Notes: a model not told the origin generated them from the sequence alone. Counted from the first letter of the stretch, positions 1 through 6,092 are shown. The stretch is 6,092 nt of DNA from Firmicutes bacterium UBA5774 (GCA_002418625.1 DIEM01000069.1:1-6092); one strand, 5' to 3'. Program-made: numbers and translations.

Positions 1-906
1 GCTGCCGGGCAGCGCTTTGACCGCTTTCTTCATCTCGGCGGCGAATTGAGCCACCTGAAGATGCGATTCGATGTCGTGGAATTGATTTGTGATCACTGCC
101 AGCGAAATGGACATTATCGGATATTCGACCCGTTCGCCCCTTCGGTTCAATGTATAAATATATCCGGCAGCCAGGTCGCCGTCACTGTAAAGCTCCCTGA
201 TCCGCAAATCAAATTTGGTCGTGATCCCGATGCAAAGCGCTTCAGCACAGCCGATCCCGCTGACGATTATAAAATCATCTCCGCCTATATGCCCGACAAA
301 TCCGCTTTCATCGCCGGCATCCCGAACCTCGTCCGTGATGATGTCGGCTGTCAGTTTTATAGCCTGATCGCCCTTGGCAAAGCCGTAGACATCATTATAA
401 GCCTTGAAATTATCCAGATCCGCATAGATGACTGCAAACTTCGCTCCCTTTTCGATCCTTGAACTGATCTCGGCAATGATTTCGAGGTTTCCGGGCAAAC
501 CCGTCAGAGGGCTCGCCATGCGGTTCCTGTCGATCCTCTTCAGCGTATTTCGGATCCGGCTCAGCATCTCCCTGTCATTAAACGGTTTTGTAATATAATC
601 GTCCGCCCCGAGTTCAAGACCTATGAGCTTGTCTTCCTGGTCGTCCTGCGATGTCAGCATGATGATCGGCATGAGGTTGTTGCTGTCTGCTTCCCTCAAA
701 ATGCGGCAGATCTCGAATCCGCTCATGTCGGGCATGACGACATCGAGCAGCACCAGGTCCGGCTTTTCTTCGCGGACCATCTTCAGACCCTCGGCGCCCG
801 CGACAGCCCTTACGACAGCATAACCCGCCCCGGTCAGCACATTCGATATAAGCTTCGCGAAAAAATCACTGTCGTCTATTATCAATATTTTTTTGGAAAA
901 TACCAT
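1..906 (-). CDS. Response regulator with REC and GGDEF-family (GGDDF) domains, 3' end cut by window
   Basis: The reading frame stays open from an ATG at 906-904 to the left edge, giving 302 codons without a stop. Residues 1-125 form a receiver domain: acidic pair D11/D12, phospho-acceptor D55 in LLDVVMPD, T85 in MLTS and K107 in ITKPF. A short linker leads to a GGDEF-family domain with ASPLTGLPGN (131-140), the intact metal/GTP motif YADLDNFKAYND (161-172) and the signature HIGGDDF (206-212). Such proteins make, bind or sense c-di-GMP in the cytoplasm after phosphorylation by a histidine kinase; none is visible here. The signature has Asp where active cyclases usually have the second Glu, and the residues where an RxxD inhibitory site would lie read DESG (199-202). 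Activity is therefore uncertain; it may be a weak cyclase or a GTP-binding sensor. The visible end, AALPGS-like KALPGS, is close to the usual C-terminus of this type, so probably only 10-20 residues are missing. The start overlaps the stop of the A-T-TE gene. Confidence 0.9.
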   Translation of the reverse strand, partial: MVFSKKILIIDDSDFFAKLISNVLTGAGYAVVRAVAGAEGLKMVREEKPDLVLLDVVMPDMSGFEICRILREADSNNLMPIIMLTSQDDQEDKLIGLELGADDYITKPFNDREMLSRIRNTLKRIDRNRMASPLTGLPGNLEIIAEISSRIEKGAKFAVIYADLDNFKAYNDVYGFAKGDQAIKLTADIITDEVRDAGDESGFVGHIGGDDFIIVSGIGCAEALCIGITTKFDLRIRELYSDGDLAAGYIYTLNRRGERVEYPIMSISLAVITNQFHDIESHLQVAQFAAEMKKAVKALPGS

Positions 907-926
907 CAGCAGTCAACTCCTTTTCC
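904..926 (-). promoter_or_regulatory. Ribosome binding site and TGATG stop-start overlap
   Basis: Read on the minus strand, AAAAGGAG ends at 917, 10 nt before the ATG at 906-904. The site lies in the last codons of the A-T-TE gene (GKGVDC). Its TGA stop (908-906) shares one base with the ATG of the response regulator. This fixes the regulator start and implies translational coupling of the two genes. Confidence 0.8.
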
Positions 927-3587
927 TGTCCTGTCATCCTCTTCCATGCATCCGTCGATGGTTTTCGCAAGCGAGGCGGTATGGACCTCCGACAGCATAC
1001 TTGAATGGCTTCCTCCGATCCGATGTACACTAACCTTATCTGCCATATCCTTCCAGGCGGCTATGGATCGCTCGGAATAATCCTTTGACTGTTCCGGAAC
1101 GAGATAATGGATTTTCCCGTGATAATGCCTGTATTTATACTTTTTCCTGATAAAGCTCAGGAATTGCTGGACAGGAGCGAAACCGAATATAAAGCGGCTG
1201 ATCTTTCCTTTTGACACGTGATAGATCCTAAAGGCGTACTTGTTCCGGATATGGAGCAGTTTGCGCCTGATCTTGAATCTGATCCATGGCTCAAAGCCTC
1301 CCGGCGGCAGGTTTCTGAACTCGTTGACAGCTCTTCCCGCCATCGTGCTGTCATCTTCCGCCGGCTCAAGGCTGCCTCCCTTGACAATCGGGTCGATCAA
1401 TATCAGCGAAGCGATTTCAGCGCCCTGCTCCATCATTTGGCCTGCCATTTCGCAAGCTATGACGCCGCCGATGCAGTGGCCCGCAAGATTGTATGGACCA
1501 TTCGGCCATTCCTCAAAAATATCCCGGACATACGCTGCGGCAATTTGCTCTATCGTGACGGGATGCTCCCACTCAGTTCCGCTCTTGTTGAGCCAAAGGC
1601 CGCAGACCGGTCTTTTGCCCTTGAATTCCGCCGCAACCCGGTGAAAATTGGTGATCACGCCGCGGCCGCCATGCACAATGAAGAGCGGAGGCTTCGATCC
1701 CTCCTTCTCCAAGGTGACGAGAAACGGACTCGAACCGCCGGCAGAATCCCGCAGGGCATCCGCCATGATTCTAAAGGTACATTCTCCCGCCATGATTTGC
1801 ATCGGCAGCCTCTTGCCAAAAACATCCTCTATTTCGGCGATCAGAAGGGCGGCTCTCAGGGAATCTCCGCCAAGATCCGTGAAGCTGTCTAGGTTTCCAA
1901 TTTGCCGGACCTTGAGTATCTTTTTCCACAATCTCTCAAGTTTTTTCTCCAGTTCATCCTGTGGTATCAATAATCCTCCATGGAGTTCACCCCGGTGCCT
2001 GTCGCTGATCCTCTGCTCTTTAGCCTTCCTGTCCGTCAGCTGCGTCTGCAATTTTCCTCTCTGAACCTTGCCCTCGGCTCCGACAGGTATTTCATCCGTC
2101 ACATACAATACGGATGGCATTTTAAACGCAACGATTTTATCCCGGAGAAACTTTCTAAGTCCGAAAATATCGATAACGGCTCCGGTCTTCATCACGACGG
2201 CGGCGCCGACCTCCTCGACATCCATGATTCCTTGTATCTTGAAAACAACTGCGTCCTCTATGTCAGGGTGCGACAGTATCGCCTGCTCGACCTCGAACGG
2301 AGATATTTTTTCTCCGCCGCGATTGATGACCTCCTTGATGCGCCCATTGATGAACAGGTATCCGTCTTCATCGATATATCCCTGATCGCCGGTGCGAAAC
2401 CACTCGCCAAAAAAAAGATCCTCATTCTGCTCCCGGTTTTCATATCCCTTGAAGATATTAACGCCTCGAACGACTATTTCACCGGTTTGGCCGCAGTCCA
2501 TCGCGTCTCCGTTGCTGTCGGAAATCATGATGGATCCGGCTTTGGCCGGAATGCCCACCGATCCCGGCTTATGCCCGCAAGGTGCGTTGTAGGTGCTCGC
2601 GATCATCCTGGTTTCAGTCAGGCCATAGGTCACAACAACCGGAACGCCAAAGAAAGCCTTCAAAGCTTCATATAAGCTTTCGTGCAGGCTGGCGCCGCTG
2701 GACCGCAAAAATCTCAGATGGGTTTTCAGCCGTTCGATGCCGGCTTTTTCGGCATAGTCCAGAGCCGCGCGTAAAACAGCCGGCGAGGCAGTGAACCATG
2801 TTGGAGCTCCCTTTTGCAGGATCCTGAAAAAATCCGCAGGCTCGAACCTGCCGGAACAGATAGCGCTTCCTCCAGCCAGCAGCGCAGCCAGCATGGAGTT
2901 GATCGTCACGCTTCGATAAAAAGGTGTGACAAGAAGGCAGCAGTCACTGCTTTTCATCTCAAAAAGGCCGATGCGATCCACAGCCGAATCATATAACTGG
3001 GAATGTGTCAGGGCGATCACCTTTGGCGTGGCAGTCGTTCCCGAGGTGCATAGGATCAGCGCCGTGTCATTTTTTTCAATGCCGGCTCCGCACGCAGCAT
3101 CCCCATCGTTACGGGATGCGCCGTCTTTGCCTGTATCCTCCGCCCGGCGCCATTCCACGGCCGGCGATCCGCATGCCGCATCATCAAACGTCATCGACAG
3201 CTTAATGATCGGAATATCCAATTCATCCGCAGCTTCGGCAGCATGGCTGTCCTCTTGTTTCCCGACGAGCAGATGCGTGACGTTGAGCAGGCGGAAATAA
3301 TAGAGGAACTGTTCCTTGGAAAAGTCAGGATTGAGCGGTACAAAGGCCGCCGTTTCAGTTATGGCCAGGAATGAAAGCGCATTACTCATGCCGTCGTTTA
3401 TAACCGCCGCGATCCGGCTGCCTGTTTGGATTCCGGCGCCAGAGTAAAAATAAGCGGCAGCGTCCAGCAAATTTACAAGATTGCCAAAATCGACTGCATG
3501 GCCATGCTGATCCCGCAAGGCCGCCGCTTGTGGCGATTCAGCCGCGATCCGCCGCAAATCAGCAGCTATTCCTGATAATTCTCCCAC
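906..3587 (-). CDS. Stand-alone A-T-TE NRPS-like protein (adenylation, carrier, thioesterase with Cys nucleophile)
   Basis: This 893-residue protein has three domains. Adenylation (about 1-515) shows the ATP loop TSGTTATPKV (181-190), YGLTE (321-325), RTGD (398-401), GRIKEVINRGGEKISP (415-430) and the catalytic lysine K507 in GAEGKVQR. Its style (RSSGASL, NIFKGYEN, INRGGEKISP) resembles the acyl-CoA synthetase/oxalate-CoA ligase branch rather than amino-acid-specific A domains; no A4 Asp for an alpha-amino group is evident at TPFYRSV (221-227). The carrier domain (about 540-615) has LGGDS with phosphopantetheine serine S576. The thioesterase (about 630-885) has HGG (639-641), GHCIGG (703-708), D732 in LIDP and H861 in GGSHSSML, so the predicted triad is C705-D732-H861. 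There is no condensation domain. The expected chemistry is activation of a carboxylic or keto acid, tethering to S576, then release or condensation by the TE; substrate and product are unknown. Bacterial A-T-TE proteins such as the furanone synthetase RalA are a precedent for the architecture, but I cannot show close kinship. Start is GTG, directly after the TAA of the upstream gene. Confidence 0.92.
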   Translation of the reverse strand: MGELSGIAADLRRIAAESPQAAALRDQHGHAVDFGNLVNLLDAAAYFYSGAGIQTGSRIAAVINDGMSNALSFLAITETAAFVPLNPDFSKEQFLYYFRLLNVTHLLVGKQEDSHAAEAADELDIPIIKLSMTFDDAACGSPAVEWRRAEDTGKDGASRNDGDAACGAGIEKNDTALILCTSGTTATPKVIALTHSQLYDSAVDRIGLFEMKSSDCCLLVTPFYRSVTINSMLAALLAGGSAICSGRFEPADFFRILQKGAPTWFTASPAVLRAALDYAEKAGIERLKTHLRFLRSSGASLHESLYEALKAFFGVPVVVTYGLTETRMIASTYNAPCGHKPGSVGIPAKAGSIMISDSNGDAMDCGQTGEIVVRGVNIFKGYENREQNEDLFFGEWFRTGDQGYIDEDGYLFINGRIKEVINRGGEKISPFEVEQAILSHPDIEDAVVFKIQGIMDVEEVGAAVVMKTGAVIDIFGLRKFLRDKIVAFKMPSVLYVTDEIPVGAEGKVQRGKLQTQLTDRKAKEQRISDRHRGELHGGLLIPQDELEKKLERLWKKILKVRQIGNLDSFTDLGGDSLRAALLIAEIEDVFGKRLPMQIMAGECTFRIMADALRDSAGGSSPFLVTLEKEGSKPPLFIVHGGRGVITNFHRVAAEFKGKRPVCGLWLNKSGTEWEHPVTIEQIAAAYVRDIFEEWPNGPYNLAGHCIGGVIACEMAGQMMEQGAEIASLILIDPIVKGGSLEPAEDDSTMAGRAVNEFRNLPPGGFEPWIRFKIRRKLLHIRNKYAFRIYHVSKGKISRFIFGFAPVQQFLSFIRKKYKYRHYHGKIHYLVPEQSKDYSERSIAAWKDMADKVSVHRIGGSHSSMLSEVHTASLAKTIDGCMEEDDRTGKGVDC

Positions 3588-3607
3588 TTATTCCAACACT
3601 CCTTTTT
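3585..3607 (-). promoter_or_regulatory. Ribosome binding site deciding the GTG start of the A-T-TE gene
   Basis: On the minus strand AAAAAGGAG ends at 3599, 11 nt before the GTG at 3587-3585. It overlaps the final codons (KGVLE) of the TAXI gene, whose TAA stop (3590-3588) abuts the GTG with no gap. The next plausible in-frame start, a TTG about ten codons in, has no comparable site, which favours GTG and implies coupled translation. Confidence 0.7.
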
Positions 3608-4607
3608 CCTTATAATACTTCAACGCGCCCGGATGCAAAGGAACGCCCGTATCCTGCATCATGCGTTCAGCGGTAAGTCCATTCAGTCCGGCGTGGACCT
3701 GGTTCATGTATTCGATATTCTCTACTAGCGATCTGGTCAGTTTATATGCGGTATCCTCCGACGAGTCAGCCGGCACGATCAGCACGGTACTGGTTGAAAA
3801 GGTTGCATAGTCCTCATCGAGAAAATCGTAAGTCCCCGTGGGGATCGTAATTGGCGCATACCCGTAATTCTCAGTCAGATCTCTGACGATCGCAGCTTCA
3901 ATAGGCAGCAGCGCAATGTCCTTGGCCACGGCGTTTTCCTGGATCGCCGTTGCAGGCCAGAGCGTCTGCAGACCATAGGCATCTATCGCTCCGTCAGCTA
4001 GCATTGATGCCGACTCGCTCTGGGTCTTCAGCAGAATGCTTCCGCCCCAGGCTTCAAATTCCTCACGTGTCACGCCATAGGCTTCCAGAAGCTTGTCGAA
4101 GGCCAAGGAAGCCGCCGAGCCCTGCTGGTCGACCGAAATCCTGATTTTCACCTTCTTCTCGATGATCTCACCGAATGAAGAGATCCCCAGACTTTTATCA
4201 ATGACTATTTGATAAGTGCTTGAATAAAAACTGGCGATGGCTGCCGCATTATCCATTTTTTCATCATATGGCGCCGTTCCGTTGGCAGCCGAGTGCAGCA
4301 CGACGGCGTGTGTCGTTGCGACATCCAGTTCGCCGGCGTTGATCCTGATCACGTTCGCCGCGGAGCTGCCGGGCACGATCGTGACGGATGAGCCCGGATA
4401 GGATTTATTGACGCATTCACTGATTCCGCTGCATATGATGAACATCATTCCGGAGGTCGAAGCACCGCCAAGAGTGATTGTGACGGGAGCGTCACTGGCT
4501 GCCATATCGTTTTCCGCATCCGCAGACGGTTCGGAACAGCCGGTTATCAAAATAAGCAGTCCCGCCATCAGGATCAGCAGCAATCGCTTTCTAATTTGAT
4601 TTTTCAT
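3588..4607 (-). CDS. TAXI-family TRAP transporter solute-binding lipoprotein (second copy)
   Basis: A 339-residue extracytoplasmic substrate receptor for a TRAP secondary transporter. Residues 1-24 are a lipoprotein signal: basic MKNQIRKR, a hydrophobic stretch, then lipobox LITGC with C24 as the lipid anchor. The mature part begins with an acidic/Ala linker and then VTITLGGASTSGMM (42-55), the glycine-rich segment that opens TAXI proteins. Other TAXI hallmarks are YPGSSVTIVPG, a central EAWGGS motif and the C-terminal PLHPGALKYYKEKG. The length is normal for the family. Its ligand cannot be read from sequence; TRAP receptors usually bind carboxylates, and few TAXI ligands are known. It is about 60% identical to the neighbouring TAXI protein without gaps, so the two arose by tandem duplication or paired inheritance. 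C59 and C65 (CSGISEC) are shared by both copies and are not part of the usual TAXI glycine-rich motif. The ATG start has an AAGGAG site 11 nt upstream. Confidence 0.92.
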   Translation of the reverse strand: MKNQIRKRLLLILMAGLLILITGCSEPSADAENDMAASDAPVTITLGGASTSGMMFIICSGISECVNKSYPGSSVTIVPGSSAANVIRINAGELDVATTHAVVLHSAANGTAPYDEKMDNAAAIASFYSSTYQIVIDKSLGISSFGEIIEKKVKIRISVDQQGSAASLAFDKLLEAYGVTREEFEAWGGSILLKTQSESASMLADGAIDAYGLQTLWPATAIQENAVAKDIALLPIEAAIVRDLTENYGYAPITIPTGTYDFLDEDYATFSTSTVLIVPADSSEDTAYKLTRSLVENIEYMNQVHAGLNGLTAERMMQDTGVPLHPGALKYYKEKGVLE

Positions 4608-4681
4608 AATTCAAATCTCTCCTTATATTTTAATTTTTCCTTTATACCAACTGACAAAAAAATCTGCAGAGTCATACCGGA
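4608..4681. other. 74-nt spacer between the two TAXI genes, with ribosome binding site
   Basis: This is the only real intergenic gap in the window and is AT-rich. On the minus strand it holds a short palindrome TCTGCAGA followed by seven T, then an A/T-rich tract and AAGGAG (about 4619-4624) 11 nt before the ATG of the downstream TAXI gene. I see no convincing intrinsic terminator, because the palindrome has no loop. I see no promoter placed so that its transcript would include the ribosome binding site. Read-through from the upstream TAXI gene is the simplest reading. Confidence 0.6.
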
Positions 4682-5695
4682 TCAATCAAGGATGCCGATT
4701 TCCCTATAATATTTCTCCGCGCCCGGATGCAGCGGCGCGCCTAAATCCTGCGTCATCGACAATGGCGTCAAATCCGACAGTCCGATATGGATCTGCCTCA
4801 GGTAATCAAGATTTTCCACAAGCGAACGCGCAAGCTTATACGCGAGTTCTTCCGAAGCGTCCGCCGGGACCGTCAGCACTGTCGATGTGTAAAAAGTATC
4901 GATATCCGATATCATAAATCCATAGACGCCTTTGCCGATCACAGTCGGCGCGTATCCGAAATCGTCAATCATGCCTGTTATTATATCCGGCTCGATCGCA
5001 AGCATCACCAGCTCATTGCCGACTTCGTTCTCCTGGATCGATCTGGCCGGACACAGCGTCTGCATCGCATAGCCGTCTATAAGGCCATCCCGCAGCATCG
5101 AAGCGGAATCCTCCTGGTTTTTTTGCAGTATCGAGCCGCCCCATGCTTCGAATTCCATTCGGTCGACGCCATATTGCGTGAGAAGCCTCTCAAAAGCCAC
5201 GGCAGTGGATGATCCAGGCTGATCTATTGAAATTCGAACCTTCATTTTTTTCTCTATGATTTCGCCAAATGACGAAACGCCAAGTTCCTCTTTCATGATA
5301 ATCTGATAAGTACTCGGATATAAACCGGCAATGGTGGCCGTATTGTCAAGCACTTCATCATAGGGAGCCAGGCCGTCCGCCGCCGCAAAAAGCATAGCGC
5401 TGTGCGCCATTCCTGCGTCAACCTCGCCATTGCTGATCCTGATCACATTGGCGGCGACGCCTCCTGGAACGATCGTAATTGACGATCCGGGATATGATCT
5501 GCCGACGCATTCGCTGACACCGCTGCAAACAAGAAACAGCATGCCTGTCGGAGAACCTCCGGCCAGTGTTGCTGTCACAGGGGCATCGGCGTTTTGATTT
5601 TCATTCCCGGCTTGATCCGGTCCGGCGCAGGCCGTGGCAAGAAAGAGCGCGGCCATAGTGAAAGCGGCGATTGTCCTTTTTAACATTACATGCAA
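4682..5695 (-). CDS. TAXI-family TRAP transporter solute-binding lipoprotein (first copy)
   Basis: A 337-residue receptor paralogous to the TAXI lipoprotein downstream and placed directly after the permease, the usual partner. From the chosen TTG start (5695-5693) it has a signal peptide with K/R near residues 6-7, a hydrophobic core and C23 in the sequence LATAC as likely lipid anchor; Ala at the -3 position is less usual than Leu. The mature part shows VTATLAGGSPTGM, YPGSSITIVPG, FGEIIEKK, EFEAWGGS and the C-terminal PLHPGAEKYYREIG, all TAXI features and mostly shared with the second copy. It also shares the Cys pair CSGVSEC (C57, C63). One difference is QTLCPA here against QTLWPA in the paralogue, at a site that could affect ligand choice. 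Alternative starts are an upstream TTG at 5719, which lacks a good site and overlaps the permease, and ATG at 5686, which is 18 nt from GGAGG. The TTG at 5695 has 9-nt spacing and is preferred. Confidence 0.9.
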   Translation of the reverse strand: MHVMLKRTIAAFTMAALFLATACAGPDQAGNENQNADAPVTATLAGGSPTGMLFLVCSGVSECVGRSYPGSSITIVPGGVAANVIRISNGEVDAGMAHSAMLFAAADGLAPYDEVLDNTATIAGLYPSTYQIIMKEELGVSSFGEIIEKKMKVRISIDQPGSSTAVAFERLLTQYGVDRMEFEAWGGSILQKNQEDSASMLRDGLIDGYAMQTLCPARSIQENEVGNELVMLAIEPDIITGMIDDFGYAPTVIGKGVYGFMISDIDTFYTSTVLTVPADASEELAYKLARSLVENLDYLRQIHIGLSDLTPLSMTQDLGAPLHPGAEKYYREIGILD

Positions 5696-5709
5696 TTTAT
5701 AATTCCTCC
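5693..5709 (-). promoter_or_regulatory. Ribosome binding site favouring a TTG start for the first TAXI gene
   Basis: GGAGG (5709-5705 on the minus strand) lies inside the last codons of the permease (RTEEL, stop TAA at 5699-5697). It is 9 nt before TTG at 5695-5693 and 18 nt before the first ATG at 5686. The spacing favours TTG, with only one base between the permease stop and this start. Confidence 0.6.
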
Positions 5710-6092
5710 GTTCGGTCAATACTTTTTTCCCCCGGCAACCGGTTCGATATCAAATATCCGCCGCCTGCCAAAAGTACCGACAGTGCAAGAATTATAGGCC
5801 CTCCGAAAAGTCCAAGCACGCCGGCAATGATAAAAACGATCCGGCTGACCGGATTAAGATCGCTTCCGCGGCACCAGCCTTCCATGCCGCATACGAAAAA
5901 TAGAATCGCAAAGGCTCCCGCGACAATACTGTAAAGGATATCCGCAGCACCTGCTCCAAGCAATAGTGCAGGTTGCATGACGAATGCAAAAGGCAGAATA
6001 TAGGCGGCAAATCCGATACGCATCGCCTGGAAGCCAACACGCATAGGCGGCGCGTCGGCGATGGCGGCAGCCGCGAAAGCCGTCATCGCGAC
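5697..6092 (-). CDS. TRAP transporter large permease, C-terminal fragment (5' end outside window)
   Basis: The frame is open to the right edge and gives the last 131 residues of an inner-membrane protein. Its opening VAMTAFAAAAIADAPPMRVGF matches the conserved segment of TRAP DctM-type and fused DctQM permeases, usually PPVA..A..AAGIA...PM..GF, found near the end of the transport domain. Two hydrophobic spans follow at about residues 25-45 (with PFAFVMQPALLL) and 50-72. A third long hydrophobic stretch at about 84-116 may be one or two membrane passes, before a short charged tail ending RTEEL. TRAP permeases import a solute delivered by the receptor using an ion gradient, commonly sodium. TAXI receptors usually pair with the fused 4TM/12TM permease, so this is probably one, but the N-terminal half that would prove it is not in the window. 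The next gene, a TAXI receptor, starts 1 nt after the stop. Confidence 0.85.
   Translation of the reverse strand, partial: VAMTAFAAAAIADAPPMRVGFQAMRIGFAAYILPFAFVMQPALLLGAGAADILYSIVAGAFAILFFVCGMEGWCRGSDLNPVSRIVFIIAGVLGLFGGPIILALSVLLAGGGYLISNRLPGEKSIDRTEEL

Noticed and set aside
46..823. Plus-strand open frames of 138 and 66 codons at the left end
   Set aside because: They are antisense to the REC-GGDEF regulator, whose minus-strand frame is unbroken and carries clear catalytic motifs.
1218..2675. Long plus-strand open frames, including 224 and 231 codons, opposite the A-T-TE gene
   Set aside because: They lie wholly antisense to a protein with continuous domain motifs, have no recognisable domains, and arise from its codon bias.
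906..3587. Reading the A-T-TE as a fragment of a larger multimodular NRPS
   Set aside because: It begins with a normal A-domain N-terminus next to a ribosome binding site, ends after a complete TE, and is flanked by unrelated genes.
4625..4665. Possible promoter (TTGTCA with TAAAAT, 19-nt spacing, minus strand) in the TAXI-TAXI spacer
   Set aside because: The spacing is long, and transcription would begin at or beyond the AAGGAG site, leaving the next gene without its ribosome binding site.
4655..4680. TCTGCAGA palindrome followed by seven T as a terminator
   Set aside because: An 8-bp palindrome without a loop cannot form a terminator stem, and flanking TGAC/GTCA pairing gives only four base pairs.
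4787..5212. Plus-strand open frame of 141 codons opposite the first TAXI gene
   Set aside because: Antisense to a clear TAXI receptor; the composition is rich in Arg/His and shows no known motif.
4682..5719. First TAXI gene starting at the upstream TTG (5719)
   Set aside because: It would overlap the permease by 23 nt, lacks a site at proper distance, and would place the GGAGG inside its own coding sequence.

Overview
The window is a single unidirectional gene run on the minus strand, read from right to left. It contains five protein genes, the first and last cut by the window edges, and no RNA genes, mobile elements or CRISPR. Strong AGGAG ribosome binding sites, intermediate GC content with frequent ATA codons, two likely non-ATG starts, TAXI-type TRAP transporter genes and a REC-GGDEF regulator suggest an anaerobic Clostridia-like Firmicute. 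That placement is inference; nothing in the window fixes the taxon.

Layout in transcription order. (1) 6092-5697: C-terminal end of a TRAP transporter membrane permease. (2) 5695-4682: a TAXI-family solute-binding lipoprotein. (3) 4607-3588: a second TAXI lipoprotein, about 60% identical to the first by hand alignment (gap-free over about 300 residues). (4) 3587-906: an 893-residue stand-alone adenylation-thiolation-thioesterase (A-T-TE) protein. (5) 906-1: a response regulator with a REC receiver domain and a GGDEF-family domain of GGDDF type, missing only its extreme C-terminus.

The genes are tightly packed: a 1-nt gap between 1 and 2, a 74-nt spacer between 2 and 3, TAA directly followed by GTG between 3 and 4, and a TGATG overlap between 4 and 5. 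At three of these four junctions the next gene's ribosome binding site lies inside the last codons of the gene before, so co-transcription and translational coupling are likely. The promoter must lie to the right of the window.

The most interesting feature is the combination. A carboxylate-type importer with two receptors is fused at operon level to an acid-activating A-T-TE enzyme whose thioesterase has cysteine (GHCIGG) where most have serine, and then to a c-di-GMP-family response regulator. One reading is that an organic acid taken up by the TRAP system, or a related metabolite, is adenylated, loaded on the carrier domain and released or condensed by the TE into a small molecule, with the regulator linking this to signalling. 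That pathway is a hypothesis; the sequence directly supports only the domains and the gene order.
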